From Bacteroides sp. (GTDB taxonomy: Bacteria; Bacteroidota; Bacteroidia; Bacteroidales; SM23-62), in NCBI GenBank assembly GCA_011053095.1, contig DRHS01000048.1, positions 1-34,473 of the forward strand: a DNA stretch of 34,473 bases. Direction: 5' to 3'. The notes under the pieces are model-generated. The model saw only the letters and a list, made by a program, of their open reading frames with translations. It was not told the DNA's origin and searched no databases. Shown here in pieces: positions 25,568-34,070 of the stretch (position 1 is the stretch's first letter; each line of letters starts with the position of its first letter). Both the position numbers and the translations under genes were made by a program.

Positions 25568-27613
25568 ATGAATTCCCCCTTTCACCTGATGCGGCAGGCA
25601 ATAGTCCCCCTGCTTCTACTATTCAGCCTTTCATACACGAATGCCCAAAAAGCCGATTATAATCAGCTGACAATCATTGATTTCCATAACAGGTACTATG
25701 ACAATGTAATCGATACTGCCGGTAATGTTTTATTTGAGGAGGAATGGACATTCATATTGAGATTGCCTGAGTGCGAAAAATTCTTTGGTATCAGAATGCT
25801 GTCCGATGCCCCTGAAGGACACCTGCCAACCTTTGATATGATTCCCGCCGAATATGCCATCCTCTCTCCTGACGGCAGCAAAATCATCCTTGATTACAGA
25901 GAAATTTCAGGTTTTGACTATGCCCCCCCTTTCACAGTGCGTACGGATGAGGGATGGGGACTGATAGACTGCAATAATGAATGGCTTACAGAACCCGCCT
26001 ATTTTTTTGAACCACCGATTAGGGAACACTATATGCTCCTTGTGGGATCATACTTCGACAGTCTGACAGCTGAGCACGGTCTTGATTGGGAAAATCTTGG
26101 AATTGCTGACTTCAATGGAAATGTCATAGCAGAGACTCAATACACTGACATATATTCGTTTTTCTGGTGGAAAGATCCACTCTATGTGGTAATGAAGGGC
26201 AATAGAAGCAGTCTGCTGGACAGCAGGGGAAAAGTACTTATTCCAATGGGAGATTACTACCTGTTTCCATCCCTGACAGATGAGAGTGTATGGGTCATTA
26301 ATGATAATGAGGAAAGAGTCTATTTCCCGGACAGGGATGAATGGGTTACTGAAAATACACAAGACCTTATGAGGGGATTGTACGGATGTCAAAATGGTTT
26401 CAGGATTATAGGTATTGAAGAGAACCATCATTTCGCAGAGTGGAACTGCATTGATGGTTCTGCAGGTATATATGCGGACCTTGAATCCATACGACAAAGT
26501 TTCATTAATCCTTATCGCCGCATCGAAAAAGACGGGAAATACGGAGTGATCTCGAAATACGGTGATACCATCCTTCCCTGCATCTACAACAATATCTATG
26601 AAGAATATAACCAGGAGATTCATGAGCATAACATCATGCAGTGTGTTTTCGAGGGAATGATCTCCGTGGAGATTGATGGGTACTGGGGACTCGTAGATAC
26701 CAGCGGCAGATATCATACCCATTTTGTATACGATGAGCTGCTCGCAGTCTCTGAAGGAATAGTGGCAGCCAAAGTTGAGGGAAGGACAGGTTTTATTGAC
26801 ATCCAAGGCAATTCAATAATACCATTCGTATTTGATAACTCTGAAAAAACATGGAACAATGGTGTCGGATGGGCCTTACTCGGTGATGAACAGATTCTGA
26901 TAAATAAGAATGGAGAAATTATCGCAAATGAGTCAGGCACAGTTGTGCCTTTTACTCTCAACGATCTTAAAGATGAGGAACAAATTCCGCGTTCCGAGTA
27001 CTGGCTTCTGAATCGAATGGACGAAAACGGGGATTTAATGACAGAAGACACCTACCTGGATCCGTCCGGAGTGGGATTAACTTATATTCCTGATGAGATA
27101 GCACTTTTTCCGGACCTGGAAGAGTTGGAAATCTCAGACAATTACATCTCCCGGATAGATTTTGATTTTACGCAATTCCCAAAACTTGATCGCATAGGTC
27201 TGGGGGGAAACCTCATTGAAGAATTTCCGGAAAGCCTCCTTGAATTAAATCTTTCCGCACTTGATCTGAATAATAATAAAATATGGCAATTACCTCCGGA
27301 TCTATTCCATAATAAATCATTGGAAGAAATCTGGCTGGATAACAATTTAATCACATCCCTGCCTCCCCTGACCAATCGAAATAATAATCTGAAATTGTTA
27401 TTTCTGGCTGACAACAGGATAGAACATTTGCCGGAAGATATGTCCCAATTCAAATCCCTCCAAACCATCGATCTGAGCAACAATCAACTGAAATCTGTAC
27501 CTGAAAGCCTTCTGAAACTTAAAAAACTCCAGTATCTGATCCTTGAGGGAAACCCTATCCCGCGGGAAGAACTCGAGAGGATTGCAGAACTACGACCAGA
27601 CCTGGAACTGTAG
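25568..27613 (+). CDS. Secreted WG-repeat and leucine-rich-repeat protein
   Basis: The 681-residue protein has a signal peptide (AIVPLLLLFSLSYTNAQ, cleavage after about residue 26). Residues about 30-480 hold WG/KWG-type repeats, for example TDEGWGLIDCNNEWLTEP, KDGKYGVISKYGDTILP, IDGYWGLVDTSGRY, VEGRTGFIDIQGNSIIP and GWALLGDEQILINKNGEI. From residue 513 there are seven leucine-rich repeats of the L-x-x-L-x-L-x-x-N-x-I type, such as LSALDLNNNKIWQL and LQTIDLSNNQLKSV. Both repeat kinds are protein-binding scaffolds; no enzyme motif is seen. There is no T9SS sorting domain, so it should be periplasmic or outer-membrane-associated. It follows the 173-residue unknown by 15 bases. The start at ATG 25568 is reasonable, with Met8 as an alternative. 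Confidence 0.85.
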   Translation: MNSPFHLMRQAIVPLLLLFSLSYTNAQKADYNQLTIIDFHNRYYDNVIDTAGNVLFEEEWTFILRLPECEKFFGIRMLSDAPEGHLPTFDMIPAEYAILSPDGSKIILDYREISGFDYAPPFTVRTDEGWGLIDCNNEWLTEPAYFFEPPIREHYMLLVGSYFDSLTAEHGLDWENLGIADFNGNVIAETQYTDIYSFFWWKDPLYVVMKGNRSSLLDSRGKVLIPMGDYYLFPSLTDESVWVINDNEERVYFPDRDEWVTENTQDLMRGLYGCQNGFRIIGIEENHHFAEWNCIDGSAGIYADLESIRQSFINPYRRIEKDGKYGVISKYGDTILPCIYNNIYEEYNQEIHEHNIMQCVFEGMISVEIDGYWGLVDTSGRYHTHFVYDELLAVSEGIVAAKVEGRTGFIDIQGNSIIPFVFDNSEKTWNNGVGWALLGDEQILINKNGEIIANESGTVVPFTLNDLKDEEQIPRSEYWLLNRMDENGDLMTEDTYLDPSGVGLTYIPDEIALFPDLEELEISDNYISRIDFDFTQFPKLDRIGLGGNLIEEFPESLLELNLSALDLNNNKIWQLPPDLFHNKSLEEIWLDNNLITSLPPLTNRNNNLKLLFLADNRIEHLPEDMSQFKSLQTIDLSNNQLKSVPESLLKLKKLQYLILEGNPIPREELERIAELRPDLEL

Positions 27614-27709
27614 GCAAGACAGACCGGGTATCAAATGCTTCAACCCTAATCCAGGAAAAAACCAAGCAGTCAGTTTTTACCGGAGGATTCATAATCCATT
27701 TCAAATCAT

Positions 27710-27717
27710 TAATTTTG
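27710..27717 (+). promoter_or_regulatory. -7 promoter box of mnmA
   Basis: TAATTTTG is an exact TAnnTTTG match, 75 bases before the mnmA ATG. It predicts a leader of about 65-70 bases that contains the hairpin at 27723-27774. No good -33 element is visible. Confidence 0.45.
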
Positions 27718-27722
27718 CAGCC

Positions 27723-27774
27723 TGATTCCGGGGACTCAAAGAAGCTGCAATTTTTCAGAGCCTCTCCCGGATCA
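27723..27774 (+). other. Potential mnmA leader hairpin
   Basis: TGATTCCGGGG (27723-27733) can pair with TCCCGGATCA (27765-27774): four pairs, one bulged T, then five GC pairs and a G-U pair, with a 31-base loop. It falls inside the predicted 5' leader, 17 bases before the ATG. I recognise no known riboswitch class in it. Confidence 0.3.
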
Positions 27775-27791
27775 AAATAATGAAGCATTAA

Positions 27792-28967
27792 ATGAAACGA
27801 GTTGTAGTCGGATTATCAGGAGGGGTTGATTCCAGTGTTGCTGCATATTTACTGAAAGAGCAGGGATATGAGGTAATCGGTGTGTTTATGATCAACTGGC
27901 ATGATAAGACCGGTACACTCGAGGGCGATTGTCCCTGGAAAGACGACCTGATATTCGCTCAACTGGTGGCACAGAAGCTGGACATTGAATTCCACAGCGC
28001 CGACCTGAGCAAAGTGTATAAAAAGAGAGTGATCGACTATATGTTCAGGGAATACGAAAACGGCCGCACCCCTAATCCTGATGTACTTTGCAACCGTGAA
28101 ATCAAGTTCGACGAGTTCTTCAAGGTTGCAGATACCTATAATGCCGATTTTATTGCCACGGGACATTATTGCCGGAAGGAAACGGTGGATAAAGACGGAC
28201 AAACATATCAGCGCTTGCTCGCGGGACTGGATTCCAACAAAGAGCAAAGCTATTTCCTTTGCCAGCTGAACCAGAACCAATTGTCCAGGATTCTGTTCCC
28301 CATTGGAGAATTGCCGAAGGAAAGGGTACGCGAAATCGCCACTGAGCAAATGCTGCCTACCGCTAATAAAAAGGATTCACAGGGTATTTGCTTTATCGGC
28401 AAAGTTGACCTGCCCACTTTTCTCCAGCAGCAGCTTCAACCCAAAAAGGGTAATGTAATTGAAATTCCAAGAAGATTTTCAGACTACCTTGAATTCGACC
28501 GTGAGAGTAAAGATCCTCAATATTTGGCAGGGGACTGGAAGTACCAGCCGGGTGATGGCATTATTATCGGGACACATAACGGGGCGCATTTTTATACTAT
28601 CGGGCAGCGAAAGGGATTGAGCATAGGCGGGAAAAAGGAACCCCTGTTCATAATCGGTACTGATACGAATAGTAATATCATTTATACGGGGGAAGGAAAA
28701 TCACACCCGGGACTATACCGGAAGGGACTGGCGATTCCTGCCGGGGATGTCCACTGGGTCAGGGAGGACTTAAAATTACTACCCGGGGAAACAAGGGACT
28801 TCAGCATCCGACACCGTTACCGGCAGCCGCTTCAAAGCGGAACCCTGTTCATGGAGAAAGATTACCTGTATATCATATTCGAAAAACCTCAAAGGGGAAT
28901 AACCCCCGGACAATTTGCCGCCTGGTATGATGGCGATGAGGTGATCGGTTCGGGAGTGATTGAATAA
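27792..28967 (+). CDS. mnmA: tRNA-specific 2-thiouridylase MnmA
   Basis: This 391-residue enzyme makes 2-thiouridine at position 34 of tRNAs for Lys, Glu and Gln, using sulfur relayed as a persulfide. The PP-loop SGGVDS (9-14) binds ATP. The two catalytic cysteines are Cys100 in NPDVLCNREIKF and Cys200 in DSQGICFIG. CPWKDDL and ATGHYCR are further family marks, and the C-terminal beta-barrel includes HFYTIGQRKGLSIGG and the RYRQPLQSG segment. Start ATG 27792 gives the usual MKRVVVGLSGG. It is preceded by its own promoter and leader and is followed by more than 200 non-coding bases, so it is probably monocistronic. Confidence 0.97.
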   Translation: MKRVVVGLSGGVDSSVAAYLLKEQGYEVIGVFMINWHDKTGTLEGDCPWKDDLIFAQLVAQKLDIEFHSADLSKVYKKRVIDYMFREYENGRTPNPDVLCNREIKFDEFFKVADTYNADFIATGHYCRKETVDKDGQTYQRLLAGLDSNKEQSYFLCQLNQNQLSRILFPIGELPKERVREIATEQMLPTANKKDSQGICFIGKVDLPTFLQQQLQPKKGNVIEIPRRFSDYLEFDRESKDPQYLAGDWKYQPGDGIIIGTHNGAHFYTIGQRKGLSIGGKKEPLFIIGTDTNSNIIYTGEGKSHPGLYRKGLAIPAGDVHWVREDLKLLPGETRDFSIRHRYRQPLQSGTLFMEKDYLYIIFEKPQRGITPGQFAAWYDGDEVIGSGVIE

Positions 28968-29117
28968 TCATTTGCCTGAAAAACCTACCGTTACACAGCT
29001 ATCCTGCTGGGATATATTCAATATATAATAATGGACGTTATTTGCTCAATATTTATTAGAAGAGTTCCAGTCTAGCTCGTACCACGGCTTCACCTGTCAT
29101 ATTACACAATTCTATGA

Positions 29118-29150
29118 TTTGCTACTGAAATATTGCTTAACTTATATTCG
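29118..29150 (+). promoter_or_regulatory. Promoter of the PQQ-like propeller gene
   Basis: TTTG (29118-29121), 21 bases, then TATATTCG (29143-29150) fits the Bacteroidota -33/-7 arrangement with one C in the -7 box. The start codon at 29186 lies 35 bases downstream. Confidence 0.55.
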
Positions 29151-29185
29151 CAAATATAGATCGATTGACTATCAAATAATATCGT

Positions 29186-31168
29186 ATGAAAATCAAATTA
29201 TTTTTAACTCAAATTGTTTGTATGGGGAAGTATCTGCTAATGGCTATTCTGGTTAGTGCAAGCACATTTGCCGGTTTCGCACAGGTTAAAGTTAAATGGA
29301 CATATGAATTGCCTTCAGATATTTTGTGGCAGGAAGTGACAATGCTTGGTAATTTGATCGTAAGTTCCGAGAATCAGCTTGTCGGAGTAAACACCGAGAC
29401 CGGAGCAACCGGCTGGAGTAAACCCGAATATGCTGGACTCCCCTGGGAGGCCTTCAATGAGCTGCCCAACAGTCCGTTTTTTACCATCACCACCAGCAAT
29501 AGCCTCCATCTGCTTGACCAGCTAAGTGGGAATGAGGTATTCGATTCCTACAGGGCCGGTTTAAATACCATAGGAGATTATTTTCTCTTGTACAACTCTG
29601 ATGCCATACTTGTGGCTGGTGAAGGTATCAATGGTGAACCTTTAATGGTATATGTGAAGATGTCAGATGGCAGCGTTTCCTGGTCCCTGAACGAGAAATT
29701 TGGCCGGATCATCGCAGCCAATGAGCTTGGCAATAATGAACTGTTAATCGTTACCCTGTTCAATAATTATAAAATAAATGCCAGTTCAGGAAAAGTAATC
29801 TGGAAAGAGGTTAATTCACCAGAATCAGCACAGGCCGATAAACTCGGAAATTTTGGAGCATTTCTAAAATCAGCCGCCGAGACACTGACGAAAGATATGG
29901 AGATTGACTTGCGATTCTACTGGCCGGAAGGCAGCAATGTCTTTTATCTGGGTTCTCAGCACGAGGAGGAGAGTATGAGCTCTTCCAGGGAAGAACCCGT
30001 TATCAATTACACCAATGTTTATAACGCGTTTAACATAAATGATGGCGGCCTGGTTTGGGATGAATCGCTTGAAGTCAAAGGTCTCCTGAGCCAAGTGACT
30101 TTTTTGGATAATGGGATATTGGTGCTCCCGGATGATGGAAACAAAACGAGAATAAATTTATATGACTACAACACTCGTGAAGGAATATGGGGCAAGAAAG
30201 GAAGAGGAATTTCCATAAAGGGAGGCATCTATGATTACCTCCACGCTGAAGATGGCATATTGCTGGTGTCTCGGACAGCCAGTAATAATTTCCTTAATTA
30301 CCTGGATCCCAACTCAGGAACAATCACTTTTGAGAAACCTGTCAAAGTAAAAGGCAGGGTAATTGGAATTGTCCCCTTATCCGGAGGCATTCTGTACATC
30401 ACAAGCGAGTCAATGAACATTCTGGATCAGGCTTCCGGCACTTTAAAATGGAATAAGAGTGTGATGACATCTCCGCAATTGACTGGAGAGTATAATGGGA
30501 AAATATATGCCTTCGACAGAAAATCCGGCACACTTAAAGTTGTGGATATGAACAGTGAAACGGTTAAGGAATTATCATCCAAGGAGTTAAAGTTCGAGGG
30601 TAAGGAAATACCGAGAAGGCTCGAAGTTATGGAGGATGGAATATTTATACATTCAGATCAGAACGTTGCTAAATTCAACTTCGACGGTTCCCTCCTGTTT
30701 CAGGCCTACTACCCTGCTCCCCGTGAACCAGGCTGGAAACGAGCTCTCCTGTATGCCGAAGCCGTTAGAGGGGCTTATATTGGTGCTTCTTCGTATTACA
30801 TGTCAGGAGCCATGGCAGCAGTGGAAAATGATGTCAGACAGGAGGATGCCATTGCAGGTGAAACGGTGAGCCAGATTGGTAATGCGTACGGTGAATTGGG
30901 AGACCAGGCATCCAGTTACGCCAGCAGTGCTTTCAAACAGGCCAATGCCAGACTGAAAGCCACCTCGTCTACCAGGGAGTTTATGTTGATCATGTCCAAA
31001 CAAGACAAGGACATTCAATTGCTTAAGGTCAGCAAATTAGATGGTCAGGTTGGGGCAAGGATCGACCTGGGTAAAGACCGCGAGCCTATTTATGCTGTTG
31101 ACGACATTACAGGGCAAGTATATTACTGCACAGGGAACAGAACTCTGACCTCTTATATGGTTAAATAG
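29186..31168 (+). CDS. Secreted PQQ-like beta-propeller protein
   Basis: The 660-residue protein has a signal peptide (MGKYLLMAILVSASTFAGFA within residues 13-32), so Met13 at 29222 is an alternative start. The mature part has repeated PQQ/WD-like blades with pairs such as LVGVNTETGATGWSK, VYVKMSDGSVSWSLNEKFG, INASSGKVIWKE, LNYLDPNSGTITFEKP and LDQASGTLKWNKS, typical of BamB-like or quinoprotein-like propellers. No tryptophan-docking or cofactor residues typical of true PQQ dehydrogenases are evident, so it is likely a binding scaffold. Residues about 530-600 (from AEAVRGAYIGASSYYM to SSAFKQANARLK) interrupt the propeller with a small-residue-rich helical segment before the last blade. No T9SS domain was found. 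Confidence 0.82.
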   Translation: MKIKLFLTQIVCMGKYLLMAILVSASTFAGFAQVKVKWTYELPSDILWQEVTMLGNLIVSSENQLVGVNTETGATGWSKPEYAGLPWEAFNELPNSPFFTITTSNSLHLLDQLSGNEVFDSYRAGLNTIGDYFLLYNSDAILVAGEGINGEPLMVYVKMSDGSVSWSLNEKFGRIIAANELGNNELLIVTLFNNYKINASSGKVIWKEVNSPESAQADKLGNFGAFLKSAAETLTKDMEIDLRFYWPEGSNVFYLGSQHEEESMSSSREEPVINYTNVYNAFNINDGGLVWDESLEVKGLLSQVTFLDNGILVLPDDGNKTRINLYDYNTREGIWGKKGRGISIKGGIYDYLHAEDGILLVSRTASNNFLNYLDPNSGTITFEKPVKVKGRVIGIVPLSGGILYITSESMNILDQASGTLKWNKSVMTSPQLTGEYNGKIYAFDRKSGTLKVVDMNSETVKELSSKELKFEGKEIPRRLEVMEDGIFIHSDQNVAKFNFDGSLLFQAYYPAPREPGWKRALLYAEAVRGAYIGASSYYMSGAMAAVENDVRQEDAIAGETVSQIGNAYGELGDQASSYASSAFKQANARLKATSSTREFMLIMSKQDKDIQLLKVSKLDGQVGARIDLGKDREPIYAVDDITGQVYYCTGNRTLTSYMVK

Positions 31169-31374
31169 TAGAATTGTAATTTAGTTTATTGCAAAAAACG
31201 TCCGTTTATTTGGGTATGTTAAATTAGTGCTAAAACTATTTTAGTATTTGCTTGATCAATTAATTAAGCTGTAATTGTTTAAAGCATATGGATAATTTAT
31301 CGGGTAAGAAATTGGCAATCATCTCGATTTTAAAGCAATAAATCCTTGGATAAGAATAATTTAAACACGTGTAA

Positions 31375-31971
31375 ATGAATCATGTAATACATATTTTTCT
31401 AGGTATGGTGCTTACCGTTTTTTCAGTACCAGCCCAAATCCCGGAAAAGGCCGAAGACATTTCTCCCCTACTCATTGGGGAAATTATCCCTGACGTTATA
31501 CTGAAAGCGCCTGATGCGAGTGATCATTCAGTATTAGATATATTCAGCAAAAAACCAACCGTCCTGTTATTTTACCGGGGTGGATGGTGCCCTTATTGTA
31601 ATACACATTTGGCAGAAATTCAAGGTGTAGAAAGTGAAATTATTAAACTGGGCTTTCAAATCGTGGCCATCAGTCCCGACTCACCTGAAAACCTGCAATT
31701 AACCTCAGGAAAACACAAGTTAAATTATAGCTTGTATTCCGATAGCAACGGGACGCTCACAAAGGCCACAGGAATTGCTTTTAAAGCGCGCGAAAAATCT
31801 ACCGATAAGCTACTTAGATATTCAGACGGGCTGAATGAAGGTTTCCTGCCGGTCCCTTCCGTGTTCATTGTAGATACTTCGGGGAAAATACAGTTCGAGT
31901 ACATTAACCCCAACTACAAAACAAGGCTAAGCGCAGATCTTTTGCTGGCTGTGTTGAAAGAACTGAAATAA
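31375..31971 (+). CDS. Secreted peroxiredoxin-like (AhpC/TSA-type) protein
   Basis: The 198-residue protein starts with a signal peptide (MNHVIHIFLGMVLTVFSVPA). The thioredoxin-fold core has YRGGWCPYCNTHL with Cys72 and Cys75, typical of the peroxiredoxin-like group 2 family, in which C-P-x-C replaces the T-x-x-C of classical peroxiredoxins. IVAISPDSPE and PSVFIVDTSGKIQFEYINP are further conserved parts. It should reduce peroxides or exchange thiols in the periplasm; its reductant is unknown. It is preceded by 206 AT-rich non-coding bases without a convincing promoter box and is convergent with cysH, 13 bases apart. Confidence 0.85.
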   Translation: MNHVIHIFLGMVLTVFSVPAQIPEKAEDISPLLIGEIIPDVILKAPDASDHSVLDIFSKKPTVLLFYRGGWCPYCNTHLAEIQGVESEIIKLGFQIVAISPDSPENLQLTSGKHKLNYSLYSDSNGTLTKATGIAFKAREKSTDKLLRYSDGLNEGFLPVPSVFIVDTSGKIQFEYINPNYKTRLSADLLLAVLKELK

Positions 31972-31984
31972 GTTAAGCAATAAT

Positions 31985-32692
31985 TTATTCGCTATTGTGT
32001 AATCCGCATTCCTTATGTTCGGCGTTTTCCCACCACCAGCGTCCTGCCCTTGAATCCTCGCCGGGCTGTATGGCACGGGTGCATGGCTTGCAGCCTATGC
32101 TGGGGTATCCTTTATTATGAAGAACATTGTAAGGGACATCGTGTTTCTTAATGTAATCCCATACCTGTTTCTCAGTCCACTCGATGATCGGATTCAGCTT
32201 CATCAGTTTATGCTTGTCATCCCACTCAACCAGCTTGTTAAAAAAGCGGGTTACGGTCTGATCCTTCCTGAGTCCGCATACCCACATTTCCATACCCGAG
32301 AGGGCGCGTTTGAGGGACTGGTTCTTGCGGACATCACAGCATTGTTTACGGTTCTCTATGCTTTTATAGAAAAGATTGATGCCCTTACTGGCAACCATCT
32401 CCTGTACCTGTCCGGAATCCGGAAAATAGACCTCAATGTTCAGGCCGTATTCCTCATTGGTATGTTGTATAAGGTTGTAGGTCGCCTGATAAAGTCTTCC
32501 GGTATCAAGGGTGAACATCCTGGTATCCCTCTCAATGTCGGCGATCATTTTTGTCAGTACCTGGTCTTCCGCACCCATGCTTGAAGCAAAGATGATCTTT
32601 CCCTTGTACTCCTTCAGAAAGTATTCAAGAATCTCCTCAGCGGGCTTCCCGCTCCATTTTTCATTCAGCTGCTCAATCAGATGCTCCTTCAT
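31985..32692 (-). CDS. cysH: Adenylyl-sulfate reductase (assimilatory, Fe-S type)
   Basis: This 235-residue protein reduces adenylyl sulfate (APS) or PAPS to sulfite in sulfate assimilation. The P-loop-like FASSMGAEDQVL and LDTGRL (63-67) bind the nucleotide. Cys118-Cys119 in KQCCDVRK and Cys201/Cys204 in GCKPC are the four ligands of a 4Fe-4S cluster; their presence marks the APS-type enzyme rather than the cluster-free PAPS type. Catalytic Cys229 lies in the C-terminal ECGLH. Length is normal. Its ATG overlaps the nhaA stop in ATGA (32692-32689), so translation is coupled. No other sulfate-assimilation gene (cysD, cysN, cysI) is in the window. Confidence 0.95.
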   Translation of the reverse strand: MKEHLIEQLNEKWSGKPAEEILEYFLKEYKGKIIFASSMGAEDQVLTKMIADIERDTRMFTLDTGRLYQATYNLIQHTNEEYGLNIEVYFPDSGQVQEMVASKGINLFYKSIENRKQCCDVRKNQSLKRALSGMEMWVCGLRKDQTVTRFFNKLVEWDDKHKLMKLNPIIEWTEKQVWDYIKKHDVPYNVLHNKGYPSIGCKPCTRAIQPGEDSRAGRWWWENAEHKECGLHNSE

Positions 32693-34023
32693 TCTTCTTC
32701 CGTCGACGGTTTAAGTGTAAGTTTCAGGACAAGATACCCGCTGACACCGGCCAGAAGGGATCCAATCAGAATACCGATTTTTGCATGGTTCAAAAGGCTG
32801 GCATCCTGGAATGCAAGGCTGGCTATAAACATTGACATGGTGAACCCAATTCCTCCTAGTAATCCCAGTCCCAGCAGATGAACCCATTTCGTACCAGGTG
32901 GCAATTCTGTCATTTTAAGCTTTATACCCAGCCATGAGAAAGCAATAATTCCAACCACCTTCCCAATTATAAGGGCAAGGGCAATATTAATTGATATTGC
33001 ACCGATAACCGGCTCACCTGCTGCGGCACTGAGCAATACTCCTGCATTGGCCAGTGCGAAAACCGGCATTACGAAAAAGGATGTCAGTCCATGCATCTTG
33101 TGCTCCATGTTCTGAAGTGGACTATTAACCATGTCAACATATGTTTTAATATTATCCAGCGCATGCAACTGATCCTTTTTTAATAACAGTTTTCCCTCTG
33201 ATTCCGTATCCCCAAATGGAACCAGGTTCTGTCTCATCACCCGGTTAAATACACCAAGTTTAATGGTACGTCGGACCGGTACGATAAATGCCAGCATAAC
33301 TCCGGCTAATGTTGGATGAAGTCCGGATTTTAGCACATAGTACCAAACAAAACCTCCGACAACCATGAAAATAATACGGTTTCTAATGCCTGCCCGGATT
33401 GCGACTGCAAGTCCCACAAAAAGAATAAGTGCAATCAATATATAATTCCACCCGATTGATTCACTGTAAAATGCTGCAATTACCAGAACTGCGCCAAGGT
33501 CATCCACTATCGCAAATGCAGCAAGGAATACTTTTAGAGCCAGGGGAACCCGTTTTCCCAGCAGGCTGAGTATGCCCAGTGAAAATGCAATGTCAGTTGC
33601 CATTGGTATACCCCATCCCTCAGATCCGGGTCCTTCACCCTGAAGGGTTACAAATAATAATGCAGGTATGAGCATGCCTCCGATCGCGGCAAAAATTGGC
33701 AGGGCTGCCTGCCGGAAAGTTGATAGCTCACCGACCAGAATTTCACGCTTGATCTCGAGTCCGACGACAAAAAAGAAAAGCGCCATTAGTCCATCGTTAA
33801 CCCACAGTATCAGCGGCTTGGACAGCTTAAAAACCTGTCCGATCTGAACGGTAAGTTCCCAGTTCACTATCCTGTGATAAGAATCGGCCATGGATGAATT
33901 TGCCCAAATCATGGCAACTACGGTGGCAATGATCAGGAGTATACCTCCTGCTGCCTCCATTTTAAAGAACCGCTGGAAGGGGCCTGCACCGCGTGCCCGA
34001 TTTACTGATTGTTTTGCTGACAT
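32689..34023 (-). CDS. nhaA: Na+/H+ antiporter NhaA
   Basis: This 444-residue inner-membrane antiporter exports Na+ in exchange for protons. About twelve hydrophobic segments are visible. The ion-binding pair is Asp174-Asp175 in AIVDDLGAVLVIA, and PMATDIAFSLGIL (the Thr-Asp of discontinuous helix IV) matches the family. GLEIKREILVGEL follows the first part, as in E. coli NhaA. It is about 55 residues longer than E. coli NhaA, with a hydrophilic loop at residues about 260-300 as in other Bacteroidota forms. Start is ATG 34023. It is upstream of cysH with a 4-base overlap and has a TAATTTCG box just ahead. It fits a marine or saline habitat, but NhaA is also common elsewhere. Confidence 0.96.
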   Translation of the reverse strand: MSAKQSVNRARGAGPFQRFFKMEAAGGILLIIATVVAMIWANSSMADSYHRIVNWELTVQIGQVFKLSKPLILWVNDGLMALFFFVVGLEIKREILVGELSTFRQAALPIFAAIGGMLIPALLFVTLQGEGPGSEGWGIPMATDIAFSLGILSLLGKRVPLALKVFLAAFAIVDDLGAVLVIAAFYSESIGWNYILIALILFVGLAVAIRAGIRNRIIFMVVGGFVWYYVLKSGLHPTLAGVMLAFIVPVRRTIKLGVFNRVMRQNLVPFGDTESEGKLLLKKDQLHALDNIKTYVDMVNSPLQNMEHKMHGLTSFFVMPVFALANAGVLLSAAAGEPVIGAISINIALALIIGKVVGIIAFSWLGIKLKMTELPPGTKWVHLLGLGLLGGIGFTMSMFIASLAFQDASLLNHAKIGILIGSLLAGVSGYLVLKLTLKPSTEEE

Positions 34024-34045
34024 GGTAATGGTTTTGTATCTGCTG

Positions 34046-34053
34046 CGAAATTA
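34046..34053 (-). promoter_or_regulatory. Candidate -7 promoter box of nhaA-cysH
   Basis: The minus strand reads TAATTTCG, 22 bases before the nhaA ATG, with TTTT 19 bases upstream in the place of TTTG. The -33 position would overlap the stop region of the nucleotidyltransferase gene, so read-through from that gene is also possible. Confidence 0.4.
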
Positions 34054-34070
34054 CTCAATAAAACCCGAAC

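Noticed and set aside
20975..27613. A defence or toxin-antitoxin island
   Set aside because: None of the four proteins has a nuclease, NTPase, toxin or immunity motif; three are exported.
28968..29040. AT-rich palindrome ATATATTCAATATAT and small TATCC/GGATA stem after mnmA
   Set aside because: Both stems are too short and AT-rich to support a terminator or RNA gene.
31169..31374. Small RNA or riboswitch before the peroxiredoxin-like gene
   Set aside because: The region is AT-rich with no stable stem and no convincing promoter box.
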